A stretch of DNA of 64,000 nucleotides, taken from Trichoplax adhaerens. Its lineage: Eukaryota; Placozoa; Uniplacotomia; Trichoplacea; Trichoplacidae. The stretch spans positions 7,142,454-7,206,453 of the forward strand of contig NW_002060945.1 in assembly GCF_000150275.1 (NCBI RefSeq), read 5' to 3'. The notes under the pieces were generated by a model. It was not told the origin of the DNA, ran no database searches, and worked only from the letters and a program-made list of their open reading frames with translations. This document shows, one piece after another, positions 24,937 through 37,640 of the stretch; position 1 is the first letter of the stretch; every line of letters starts with the position of its first letter. Position numbers and translations under genes: made by a program.

Positions 24937-26304
24937 GTTCTATGCATAAACTACATGCAAGTAAAATTTGTTATCGATTTTCTGTTATATCACTTGTACA
25001 AGCAAATAATTCTTAATAGATTATATCAGATAACTTTAAATATTATTTTAGTAACAGCTGCATATTATTTATAATTATAGGTCGTAAGACGTTATGTATT
25101 GATTTTCACATTTCAAAATAACGACGACGTCTTTTTCCTACAATTAAATAAATAACTCTTTAAAAGGCGTTGAGCGTCCTGTTTGGCCCTAATCTCTTTG
25201 CATATTATTTCTAAAAGTGCTAATAGTGATCAAATTGCCTTTATTGATATCCTTCGACGTGAATATAATAATTTTACGTATGCCTTTACAAATTATTTAT
25301 AATTAAAGGTGCACAGACGCACGGAGATACTAAGCTCAACATTCCGTGGAGTTAGGTTGTGTTGTTGGTTTACAACGACCACTCTCGGAACATCGGCTTA
25401 AAATTCGTATATATGCAGAACATGATATCATAAATTAGCCACGTAAAGATATTCTAGTACATCATGTTACCACATAACTACGATTTTGTAATGCCGATAT
25501 CGACTGAATCACAGAAAGCAAGGGCAGTAAGTACACATTTACGAAGACATCACATAAATTTATTTATTAACCAATAGTAGACAGCTTAGTCGGTCTCGTT
25601 CTATTTTCTGCTTAGAATCTCTAATACAGGAAGAAAGGTCTTTTTAAAAGTAGAAATGCTCTGCAACGATTTCACGCATATGTGATGAGGTTTTAATTCC
25701 ATTGCCAAATCTTGACTATCTATTAGTCATACTCTATCATAGAATTAATACTGTAAAAATTCTTTTAGTTTTGTCAAATAGTAGCTCTGACTTACAGATT
25801 TTTAAATACTCCATCTAGTTATTAGTCGATGAGCATTCTCGGCAAGATATATATTCGCAACAATAGCTAACTACGGAAATCAAGACAACTCATAATATTA
25901 TCAGCTATATTAACCACGCTACGGCTCAATCATCGATGAAATACTGAGCTATCGATAAGTATAAATACCGTATAGCTACATCCCAATGGATGTACATTGT
26001 ACATGTCTAGTTGGTTATATGAAATCATCTGAAGAAAGCCTTTGTAATTGGAATGAAAACCGCTTATTATAAGCTTACATTGTTGATGACATCGAAACGG
26101 TTAAAGTTATATGTTTCGATCATTTCTAACAAATACACAGAATTAATTTGCATAAAAAATATTTTAAACGAATCTAATCTTAATCCATTTTATTATCAGA
26201 AAAGTAAAGCGTGCTGTTAACTTTTTCAGAATTAAAACTATAACGTTTAAAAACTAGATCGTGTAATGTATAAGTTCATATTTTATAGAGGATAGGCGAT
26301 TCAC
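24937..26304. other. Intergenic between convergent DAP3 and InR1, no gene seen
   Basis: Holds the 3' ends of DAP3 and InR1. An AAATAAATAA word near 25146 could serve DAP3 polyadenylation. No frame with conserved content was found on either strand. Confidence 0.55.
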
Positions 26305-29300
26305 TTACGTAAACATTTTTGGGCTAGATGAAGTTTTATACAACTGCGAATTTCTCAACGGGTTGTCAGTAATAGCGATGCATGGTAAAGATTTACTTAT
26401 TTTAGCATCGCTCACATCGTTTAGCGTATAGTGTTCTTCCATTATTCCATGGGGTGATGTAACGTTCTTAGGACAAGTATGACTTCCGTCTTGGCTGTTT
26501 AAAATCGATGAATCTGATATTAGATTTCTTGAGCAATATTCGCCATAGTAATCATTCGCCTCAGATCTCTGATCGTGAAGGCAGCGGCCATTCCTATCTA
26601 ATAGTGATAAATTTACATCATGATCTACTTGTGTTCTTTCTACATCGTAAGCTTCTGTAATTTCTTCTCCCAATGTAATAACTTTAACACGTTCCGTATT
26701 TCTTCCATTTTTTTTAACAGCAGCTTGTGCACATTCTTCGGAATGATAGTAAGATACATCTTGGAATGTGTCTGGTAAATCAGGAAGTAGTAAGTCAATA
26801 ATTGTTCGAAATTTTGGTCTCATTTTGGCTTGAAATTGGGTACATTTAGCCAAAAGGTGGTACCTAATGGAAGTATACAGTATTTCAATACATCATAGAC
26901 TTCATTAATTTAGAAATCATTTCATCATAATAATATCCTAGTTTAGTAGAGATAGCTTTATAATACAGAATAAATGGTGAGTAAGATGGATGTATTTAAT
27001 AAGTAACTCAAATCTTTTGACTATAATTTCTTTGCGCTTAGAGGCACATACAATTTATCAGAACAGAACGGAGGTCTCTCTGGGCATCCTCCATCGAGAA
27101 CATATTTAACAACATCTTCGTTCGATTTTCCCGGATAAGGTTGTTCAGCTAAGGTAGTAATTTCCCATAAAGTAATACCGTATGACCTATATTTACGTTA
27201 AAACGAAAAGAAATCAAAGTTCATAATAACACTTGGAAGTAACCTATATGGTGCTCTATTTCAAAAGAATTTATAATCACTGAGATTAATTCTACCCACG
27301 AAATGAATCATCATAAAGATTAATTTTTTCATATGTACAGTTCTATTTCGTCTTATCAATGTAGCAACAAATATTTAACTAGTCATGTTATATATTACAT
27401 GATAATAAGGATACGAATTGTATTATTATATCTATCAAATCACATATTGGTTAAGCGGGTAACATAATGGGCACATTACCTATATGGTTGCTATAATTTA
27501 ACTTACCATACGTCGGAAGCTGATGTAAATATACTGTCTCTTATAGATTCAGGAGGCATCCAACGCACAGGAAGCGGCCCTAAGCGCAAATATTAATGTA
27601 CAACTATTAAAAATATTTTACTATTAATTCTTACATTTTCTACTAAAACGCAATAGTCGTGGTTAATATCATACTCTAACTGATATTATTCCTATTTATT
27701 ACCTTTTTCATTCTTATGATAGTAATCGCTGGTGTAAATATCGCGAGTTAAGCCAAAATCTTTAAAAGCCCAAAATTAGAAATATAACCTAAAATAGATA
27801 TATATTCTATCACACACTTTCAATTATTCTAATCATTTACCTCCAATCTTCACTACAAGATTTCCATTAACTAAGCAATTTCGAGTGGCAAGATCCCTAG
27901 TATTTACATAATTTCATCGATGTAAAATATTTTGATGAAGAGACCTAATACTGTACTTAAGTTATCCTATTGCATATATGTGAAAAGGCGTTATTTCTAC
28001 GTGACAATATACGTAATTATACCGTTTGGTGTATAGGATGATTTGTTGGTGACATTTTAGTAACTGACCTATGCAAAAACTTTCTATCCTCCAAGTACAA
28101 CATTCCATCAGCTATTTCAGCAGCCATTTTATGAAATTGGATGTCAGTAGGTCGGTTTGGATTGGGCCTCGTATACTAAGGTTGGATTTTATAATACAAA
28201 ATAACTATTGCTATTCCCGTATATCATCACTGTTTCTGAAATTAAATTGTCATTTACGATTTTTAATCTACTTACATAATCTGCATTGTCAGCATCTTCA
28301 CGAATCGATCGTAAATAGTTCTTTAGGTCACCACGAATCATAAACTCCATGATGACTAAAGGTGGAATTCCTTTTGAAACGATACCCAGTAATCTAACAA
28401 TATGGTTGCACTCGAGTTCTCTATTAAACAGAGAGCACAATAACTGTCCTTAATGCAATTTTATAGTCTTATATTTTCCTACCAAAGTCAATAATTTGAT
28501 TTCGTAGAATAATACGGCAATAGGTGGGAAAATATTGTAATAAAAATCAAGATTCGATAATTGCCGTTATCATTATGATATTATACGCGTATATTTTCAT
28601 ATCAAAATCATTAGTTTAATTTTTACAGCCTTGTCCAGTATAAGTAATATAGAAATACAGTAATTATTTATTAATATTTATCAACAAATATAATTTAAAT
28701 TTTACGTCATAATGCAGGCCTCATTCAAAAATTCTTGACGCTGTAGGAAGGTAGCCTTTTCGTTTACTGTCTATTTTACGATATAATACCAAACATCATC
28801 ATCCAATTTTTATTATCGTTCTCTACTTAGTATTCTTTTATAACTGCAAATATGCTTTTAACTCCTGTACCTTGACGGCTACTTTAGTTTTCGATTCGCC
28901 ATGAATAATACCATGAGCTTCACCAAGATAAACCATACCGAATGCGCCTTTGCCTAGTTCCTTCAATAAGCTCACCTTATCACGTTCAAATTCCCAGATA
29001 GCAGGAATACATGTTACTATTGATACAGTATATTAAAAAAGTTCCTTTAATACAAATTACGTATTTTAGTAAATTTCTTGCTTTCCTTAAATATTGGATT
29101 AGATATAAACTCTTTAAAATTCAATAAACTCACTCGTATTTGATTTAAAGTGTTATATTATTTTATATTTACGATAAAATCTTACTATCTTCTTCGTTCA
29201 TGTAGTTAGGATTATTCGATTCTATGAACTCCTTCGATTTTCTTTTAATTCTTAACAATAAGTAACTCTATTAATAATTAATAATGTAAATTATCTTATA

Positions 29301-32300
29301 TAGAGATAACGAATATCTATTACCTTCTTGTATACCATACTGCTCCGCAGGCGACGATGATAGTGAAAATAACAGTACTAATAACAACGCTTATAGTAAC
29401 AACTTGATTTTGATCTTAAATAGAAGAATTAATGTACAATAGTACGATAAGTATCAGTTTAACTCGTTATTAGATATGTTATCGTAGTCTATATAATTTT
29501 GATATTCATGTGTAACGTATAGTTATAATACTGTATAAGGGTATTTAAGCATACGCTAGAGCTTTATACAAATGTGAAGTAATTAATATTTCGTTAGGTT
29601 AAAATTGTTAGTAGATATATATTTAATATATATGTGATCAGTGTAATTACCGCCTAGTTTAGCTAGTTCTATTGATATATTTCCTGCCCATGTACCATTA
29701 CCAGCTAACGATGTCACCCTGACGTCTATAATATAATAACCGCTTCTGCCTAATTTGATGCTGTAACCATTTGTTTCGTTATACTCAGAGGCAGGTATAC
29801 ATCTTGATTCCAACTAATAGAATTATTTAACAAACCATTCGTGTGAGAAGTCTTTTATAGTTTTAAAAATTTAACAAGTAACGATATATTGTAAAATACG
29901 TATATATTACGAAGATAAAGTATATATAAGATGATAGAATTGGTACCTGATCGTGCTTAGTACCAGCCATGTAACGGGATTTATCGTCGAAACGATAAAT
30001 TCTGATCTCGTACGCTAAAATATGACCACCATTAGGATTGATTGGTGGACTCCACAACATTATAACTTCGTAACTTTCAGCGATTTTTCTGAATGATATA
30101 TTTTTTATATCATCTCTTGTAACTAATTTATCATTAACGATAATTCATTATCAGAATTATTAGTTACAATCATATAGTAACTACATAGTTCTGTAGCATA
30201 CAAATTCAAAAATAGTTATTTCAGATCAAACACTATATCAATATACAAGACAATACCTTCTGGTAGAGTTCTAACGTTATACAGATCTGTAGAAGAATCT
30301 TGTCCAGCTATAGGACATTTACTGTTACATGGAATAATCTATAATGAAGAGAATAGAATAATATAATACACTGATATATACATCGAGTACACGAGATGAT
30401 TTATTTTATCGTTACTTGATGTTATTATAATGTAGTTACTGTAGATATACAAGTAATTAAGAATTATATCGATAGCTAGTAAAAGAATGGTATACAATAC
30501 TTACTGTTATTAAATATTTAGTAAACGGATCGAGATTGTGTAATATTATGTATGTATTACGAATATGTTTTTCTATTACTGGAAGCGGGGACGGAGTCGA
30601 TGTCGATAGTAATGGGGTAGTTGCGATAGTGATACTACTTAGAGTCGAATTTCTACTAGCAACGGTAGCGTTTTCTAAAGTGATATTCGTAGGTATAATC
30701 GTAGTTGCCACAGCTGTCATTTTAATGATGGTGTTTATTAATGTAGACTCTTCGGTTGCCGATGTAGTGGCTGCTATTTTGGAATGTATGTATATAGATA
30801 GAAAAGATAGTACAGTATTTAGTGTTATATATCACTTAAGATACAAGTATATAAGAGCGAATAATACAGTAAATTATATATTATACCAGTTGTTGATATT
30901 GTTATATTTGCTGTTGATGTATTCGTAGAAACGGGCTTTTTTTTATGAAAGATCATATTGGTAAGGTACTCGAAGAAATTTTGATCTTCCCTTCGGATAT
31001 CAGTAATATCAGCTTGATTTATACTTGTGGTAGTAGTAGACAAACATGGACAGCTATTGTTTGCGCTAATTGTAGGTGTAGTCTTTATGTCGATGCCAGG
31101 ATTTACGACGATATTCGAATCCACATTGCCACTATCGGTGCAAACTTTACTTGGTAATATATCTTCTGCTATTAGTTGTTCGTATATTACTTTATAAGTT
31201 ATGTTAAGACCGTTAGGTGAAGATGGAGGATCCCATGAAATTCGTATTGATGATGGAGAAAGATTAATATATTCTACATTTCGAATCGGTGTCGGCTCTA
31301 TAGTCGAATTAAAATATTTTAATAATCGATATTCAGTGTTAGTTATATACTATACGTGTAACTGTTTACTCAAACAAGATACAAATATGAAAACGTACTA
31401 GTAGGATATTTAGTGTAATCAAATGAAATATATAGATATAAAGTAGAATATTAATTAGCTAGTGTATTTAACTTAAATTAACGTTCTGTCACAATGAAAC
31501 TTACGTAAATCTGGTACAGTGTAATATTTAATATTACTAATAGCACCGATATCGCTGATTGTTATGGTCTTAACATATACAGCATATATAGTATTCGCTT
31601 TCAAGTTCTTAATGACGACAGTATTCTTGTCAGGAGCTATAATAATTTCCTGCCAACTAATCATATCCAAATTATATAATAGATATAAATAGATATTGTT
31701 ACTTTATATGTGATATTTCTAATAATATTAATTTATAACAATGTAAAGAATTGACAGTAGAATAGTTTTTAGATTGGGTAATCGTTAATAAGACTTACAC
31801 TTTAACTCCACAAGCATCAACGCCGTCATAAACTGTAAGATTAGTTGTAGTTCTGAAAATAAAATTGATTTCATATTTGTAGTTTGTAGAAATGTATAAT
31901 ATAGGCGTGTGTATTGGGTTGTTGTTACTTTAACTTTCGTATAAGTATTGTACTTTGTCAGCTATTTTGTAATTTACTAATTCTAAATACTGTTCGGTGC
32001 AAGGATTGAATTTAGATTCTGTTAACTTACGTTGTTCTATAATACACAATATGATTTACTAGCATATTAGATCCTCCAAATTGATTGGAAGCAATCGGTT
32101 CCCAAGTTACATTTAAAGTAACTCGACGTCTATAATAGTTACTGTTGCCGTTAAAAACGGTTATATTAATAGGATAAATGATACCTAAAATCATTCAAAA
32201 AATATATTCAGTTAACTAGCTTCTTTTACCCTAAGAATTCTGTATAAGTTTATGAAAATACTTAAGTACTCGCTTTCTATATTTGTTAGAGTTATAACTA

Positions 32301-35300
32301 GTAGTAAAACAGTAAATTTATTTAATTTTATACACAGCTAGAAAACTTATTTTAGACATACATTGATTTTGATCTCCGTTAGTTTGTCTTGGTACATCTA
32401 CGATAGAAGTTGTATTTTCTTGACCGATTTGTTTAGCTAATGTCATAATTTTGTTGTAGCACAGACGCGGATTGAAATGGAAGAAGAGTTTTCCTCTTTT
32501 GACTTGTAATTTATGCTGTGATCTCTCAGTCCATAGATTTTCTAAATTTCGATTGTCAAATATAACAATCGCGTATCTATAGATGAGGTAGATTATGTTA
32601 CTACATTATAAAATTCTATGAAACTTAAACATTTTATCGTATTTATTTTTTAGTATAAATAGCGAAGAAATACTTAAATAAGATTAATGTATTGTAATTA
32701 CTCGTATACTGATAATTTTTGTTAATTTATATTTATATCGTATTTTGTTGTATGATAAAATTAAATCCTTATTAACGTATAGAAATAGTAGATTACCCTT
32801 GTCCTGTTTTGTCAGCTCTTGCTAACTGTTTACCATGAATAATTTTTAATCTCTTCAAAAATTCTAAGCTGACGATCGAAGGTGTACTAGAAATATCAAG
32901 ATAGCCTTCGATTTCTTCGACACTGCTAAGAGCATTTTCTAGTTCTTNNNNNNNNNNNNNNNNNNNNNNNNNNNNNNNNNNNNNNNNNNNNNNNNNNCCG
33001 TAGTCTTTAGTAACTACTTTATCAGGCGAATAGTTTGTTCCCATTAGGCTTGACCATTTGATAGTACTATGATAACACATGTTAGCATTACTTTGGATTC
33101 GGACGTTGCCACGTTGAATTCTGGTAAGAGATGGCAATGCCATATCGAGCAACTGCTGATCAAAGTAGAAAAGTAATGTAAGTCCATAAAAGAACTGATT
33201 GCCACGTATGACACGAAGATTTGGAAAGACAGAGCTTAATGAAACCAAATATTTTCCAGCTACTAAATTGAGCACTAAAGATCCAGTAATTTCGCGTAGT
33301 TCAGGATAAGTGGTTACATTGACATCAGCTTGCGTATGCATTCGATACATGGTAAAGAAAACTGATCCAATGTAAACTGTGCAACCTTTTAAAATAGGGG
33401 CATCTGTGAGATATTTAAGCTGTAGGCCATCGCCAGTAGGATCGTAGCAGGCTATGTAAGAGAAAGATGATGCTAATCACTTAAAGAGTCATTGATTGTG
33501 TTAATGTTACCATGTTCCAAGAATAGAGTTTAAAAATGCAGCTATACTTTTCTATAGGTTATTATAAACTCGTACTGTAGAGATAAATATACAACATGAT
33601 GGATATTTTCCGCCGTTAGATTAGAAACAAAGATTACGGTCATCCTTAAGATTAGATAGATCTATTAGCAAAAAATACAGCAAACAGAAAGAAAGTAGGA
33701 ATCCGAGCTGCGCCAGCGAAAAAGGATAGTATCCTGAGAATTATTGCGTAGATAAATGAAATTGAATACCCTATTCCAACGGTATGTCCGACTATTAGTA
33801 GCGGCACATCTAAATAATTGTTTTTAAATCATGAACGCTATGCTACCGCTGCGCCGATAGTCGTATAAATACAGTAGAAGTAATGAACTCAATCAGGTCT
33901 TAGCTTATTATTCAGTCAGCGTAGTCATGATACAGGAAATATATATGTTATACACAAATAAACTTGTGAGGATATGTGCTTAATTATATACAGCAATTTC
34001 AGTTATCGGTAACTGTACAAATGCGACGATTTTAAATTTTGAATATCATGCTACTTTTCCATTGAAAGTCGTACAGTAGACTATAAATAAAAAATTATTG
34101 TAAATATGAGTATTAATTCATTATTTAGTCAGTATGGGGAAGATGCAGTAAAGAAATAAAATTTTATAACGATACATGCCTATGTGTAGCATTTCCAGCT
34201 TTGAGTGCTTTACAGTATAATAAACGATCATAAAATTGTAGCAACCTTTTAATTTTACGACGGAGATATAAGCGAATAATATTTTACTCGAATTGCAAGA
34301 TTAGATTGATCTACCTATATATGATCAGTAGTTACTTTATGCAGCACTATTTGGTATTACTCACAGAAGTAATTCATTGCAAACAGAGCGAGGTACGCGA
34401 TTAGTAGCTCAATTTCTAGATTCTTTCTGGTATATTTACCCCTCTAATTAATACTTTATGAGATACATTTCTCACACTTTCCCTTGAGATACGCCATCGA
34501 GAGACAGTATATTGCTACATAGTGACTATCGATAGAAGTGATGTAAGTAATCAATAAAGATTTTTAATTACATTTCTGGATAACTCCTGCAGACCAAAAT
34601 AAGAATACGTGAAAATTGACAGTTTACATTCCACAAAGTAATTACTTAATTACACTCTAATTTCGATAAAGCTCAAGATTATCTGAGAGATAGATACATT
34701 TTCGATACAGCCTTCATTTAAACTGTGTAAACTTTGTTAGAAATGTAAATTGTAAATATTGAATCTGATCGCCAGTTAGTGAAGTGTGGAATTGTATTAA
34801 TACTGTTTAGCACTGTATAGGATTGCAAAGGTCTAGTAAGTTGGGATTTGCAATAGATTGCGTCTACCTCTTATACGTTCTATATTAATATAGAATTTTT
34901 ACTATTTGCGACGAAATGCTCGAAAGATGATGTACTACGGGGTTTATTAGATACTATTAGCTCATTTTATTGGTCATACAGTATCCCATATTTTACGTAA
35001 TATTGATGCCTTGGTTACCTATCAAGAATAAGTTTGTTTGACAGTACTGGTTTTTTAAATATAACTCGAAACTATTCGTTCCATTAAACGCCTGCGTTTC
35101 ATCAAACATTAAACATTTTCAGTAGATAATGTAGAGCTTTAAAAGTGCCGTTTTTGTACTCTTTTGAAGGTAAAGTTAATGAAAGTTTCACGAAAATTGT
35201 CACTTTAATTGCTTCCCGTTATTGTAGTATTAGTCTTTTAAGTATTGCTAGAAACTAAAATGAAACATTAGGATAGCATTGTTTAATAATTGATTGTTAC

Positions 35301-36795
35301 GGTGTTCTCTTACCGTTAGGATAGTTTAATAAGTACAGTAGTAGCTGGCACGGAAAATATCTATATTTGTAGTGCTAGGTAACATAAGTAATGCATTAAC
35401 GTGGATATTATTTGTGATAGTTTATTACATCTTTGATACTGAATGTTATTATGTGTAGATAGTAGTAAGATGATACAAGTTCTAGCTATTGATAGTTGAA
35501 TTAAACAACATAAATGCTTAAATTAAGATTAAGTATGAGTAAGAGATTAAAAATACTTAATGATAGAAAAGCTATGTAAGGAACATCTCAGTTCGAGATG
35601 TCTCTCCTAGTAAGGTATAATAATAATACTGTTATCGTTTACAAATTAGACGGTTTCGATATAAACGGGAATGTTTGAGTTGAGTTGTGTGGTGAAAAGT
35701 TGTAGATGTGTCTCAGCAAATAAAAGTTCTATCTATACGGTACCTCGCTGTGTGTGTTAAATGTCTAGTAAAAGGCTGTTTAAGTCAGTAGTTACTTATA
35801 GACTTTTACTGTACGTTTCCTTGTCGCAGAGTTGAAATTGTGGCATTGATGCAGAGCTTTAAAAGTATTCCTTAGCAGTGTATTCTTTACAATGCAATAT
35901 TTACGAAGGTTTCGTCAAAATTTTCTAATTTTCTTCTTCGCCCATTAATGCAGTATTAGTCTTTTAAACAGTACTACAGTAGATAATACACGAAATGTCA
36001 GCGTTGAATTATATAACAGATGATGTAAAGCTTTAAAAGTGTTCTATAGCATGGTACTTTTCATAATGCAATATTTATGAAGGTTTCGTCGAAATTTTCA
36101 ATTTTATGATCCTTTCCTTATTTTAGTATTGGTCTTTTAAATATCACTAGAAGCTACCTGTTTAATGAAACGTCGACATTAGCTCCATGATGGATGTATA
36201 GTTTTAGAACTACCCTTTTGAGACTCCCTAGCGCGCAATGTTGATGAAAATTTGGTCCAAACTTTTACTGTTTTGCTCTATTCCTTACATAGTATTGTTA
36301 GTTTTAATTTGGTGGCCAAAGTTGGTAGTGAATGGCCCAAAGTACTGTTTACGATCATAAACCTGCGAGTTTAGCTACGGAGGTGCAAAATAGAAATATT
36401 GATTACGGCTATTACTCTATACGTAGTTTGGGCGACGGTTATAAACATTCAATACCATAAACTAGCATTTATACTCTATTTGTTTCGTTTTTGTCGAGAT
36501 TAATCTATGGAGCACAATCGAAGATATATAATTCATGATAGCAAGTTAAGGATGGAGATCGATTGGATTGGGTCCAAGGCGGACAAACTAATTCAATACT
36601 TTTTAAAGAACGGCCTAGTGTCTGTGATTGTTAAGCCTCATAGAAATTACAAGTACATAAACTCGCTCTACATTGTAGAATGATTATATCCTTCATCAAG
36701 TTACCTCTAGTAGAACCTAGACAATCGACAATTTGATAGTCAGCAAGTATAAAAATAACCAGAAGGAAAAATGTCCTGGCCGCTGGGGATCCCAT
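26305..36795 (-). CDS. Insulin/IGF receptor-like tyrosine kinase, copy 1 (InR1), interrupted by a sequence gap
   Basis: The signal-peptide exon is 36795-36705 ([20 protein letters not shown]..., 30 codons, donor G|GTAACT). A 3.25-kb intron leads to the L1 exon 33451-32998, which is cut by the N gap. After the gap come L2 (32947-32797, about 32578-32364), FnIII and insert exons (about 32190-29652), a TM exon near 29412-29329, juxtamembrane [10 protein letters not shown] near 29246-29187, and the kinase: [13 protein letters not shown] and VAVK near 29010-28870, helix C near 28775-28705, 28420-28276, 28175-28069 (FLHR), 27896-27841 (DLATRN), 27759-27703 ([14 protein letters not shown]), 27579-27507, 27186-27052 and last exon 26863-26305. 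The Cys-rich exons and first L2 exon are missing in the gap. Odd points are DLATRN for DLAARN, DFGL for DFGM, and HKNEKG for RKGGKG in the activation loop. A TAA ends the tail where InR2 reads on. The role inferred from family is a surface receptor for insulin-like peptides. Confidence 0.9.
28675..32947. repeat. Near-identical 4.3-kb block, InR1 copy
   Basis: Matches 43629-47866 almost base for base, introns included, from the intron before the helix-C exon up to the L2 exon at the N gap. Differences are mostly scattered single bases plus two replaced patches in the Thr/Ser-rich insert exons (about 30715-30830 and 30915-30960). Left of 28675 similarity falls quickly to that of ordinary paralogues. 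Confidence 0.9.
32948..32997. other. Assembly gap, 50 N
   Basis: Fifty N in a row inside InR1. The left flank is the second L2 exon ([16 protein letters not shown] on the minus strand); the right flank is the end of L1 ([10 protein letters not shown]). Compared with InR2, about 2 kb of sequence with Cys-rich and first L2 exons is missing, so the 50 N is a placeholder rather than a measured length. Confidence 0.98.
35120..36315. repeat. Dispersed/tandem diverged repeats in InR1 intron 1
   Basis: A unit of about 150-180 bases recurs at about 35125-35275, 35845-35990, 36020-36175 and, more diverged, 36180-36320. Shared words are GTA(A/G)AGCTTTAAAAGTG, CAATATTTA(C/T)GAAGGTTTCGTC, AAATTTTC, AGTATT(A/G)GTCTTTTAAA and ACTAGAAGCTA. 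All sit in the same orientation within the first intron of InR1. Confidence 0.7.
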
Positions 36796-36914
36796 CTTGT
36801 TTGCAATGCTCGACGCTTATTGCAATTGTTGGCTGGCGGAAGTACGTCAGTAGCTTTCGGTTATTCAAATGTGTGATAATCAATTCTGTAAATACGTAAG
36901 ATAAAGTAAGAGAA

Positions 36915-37640
36915 TTATTATGAATTACTTTCCAAAGTAGTCTTAATAATAATATATACTCTTGTTTAACTATATAATGATCGCTTAATGATTCCGATTA
37001 AGTACTTACAGTAGTGTCGATATAAAAATACAGTAGGGCAATCTTTATAAAACACTTTCTAGTGTAATCTGGAAAATAATACATACTGTTCTTGAACTAA
37101 ATAGTAATTGTTTGATATTTACGATTAACTACTTGCTATAGCGTAAATATGCAAAATCCATTACCTAGTTATGAAATACTTTTAGTATAATCTTGATAAT
37201 AATACATACTCTTTTTGTAATAGAATAACGATTGCTTGATATTTACAATTAATAGAATACTGTAGTGCAAATATACAAAATACATTAGGACAAACGTTAT
37301 GAAATACTTTCTAATGTAATGATAATAGTAATGCATGGCCTTCTTGAACTAGATGATGGTTGCTTGATACTTACGATCAACTATTTAGCATAGTATAAAT
37401 ATTCAAAATATAACGGACCGTTATGATAGTTACGACATGTTATGAATCGTTATATTTATACATATGAAATACTTTCTGTTGTAATCTGGATAGTAATATA
37501 TACCCTTCCTGAACTACATACAGAATGATTGCTTGATAATTATGATTAAGTACTTACTGTAGTGTAAATTGCAAAATACAACAGGACAATCGCTATGAAA
37601 TGAAGATTATTTGACACTTACGATTAAGTACTTATCCCCA
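36915..37640. repeat. Tandem repeat, about 125-165-base units, about five copies
   Basis: Each unit carries, in order, TATGAAATACTTTCTAGTGTAATCTGGA, TAATACATACT, a CTTGAACTA word, GATTGCTTGATA(T/A)TTACGATTAA, TACTTACTGTAGTGTAAAT and CAAAATACA. Units begin at about 36920, 37050, 37175, 37300 and 37465, with a partial one to 37640. The fourth is longer because it contains an extra palindromic segment (CGGACCGTTATGATAG...). The array starts about 120 bases 5' of the InR1 start codon, so it lies in or next to the InR1 promoter. Confidence 0.8.

Noticed and set aside
30536-31157. Long + strand open frames within InR1 (and the matching 45491-46078 in InR2)
   Set aside because: Antisense shadows of the Thr-rich insert exons, kept open by simple codon composition.
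33640-33760. Minus-strand hydrophobic stretch ([20 protein letters not shown]) just 5' of InR1 L1, considered as the leader exon
   Set aside because: No Met in frame and no suitable donor; the exon at 36795-36705 has the right Met, phase and homology to InR2.
36769-36900. + strand frame [14 protein letters not shown]... overlapping the InR1 leader exon
   Set aside because: Antisense shadow of the leader exon; no splice context or similarity.
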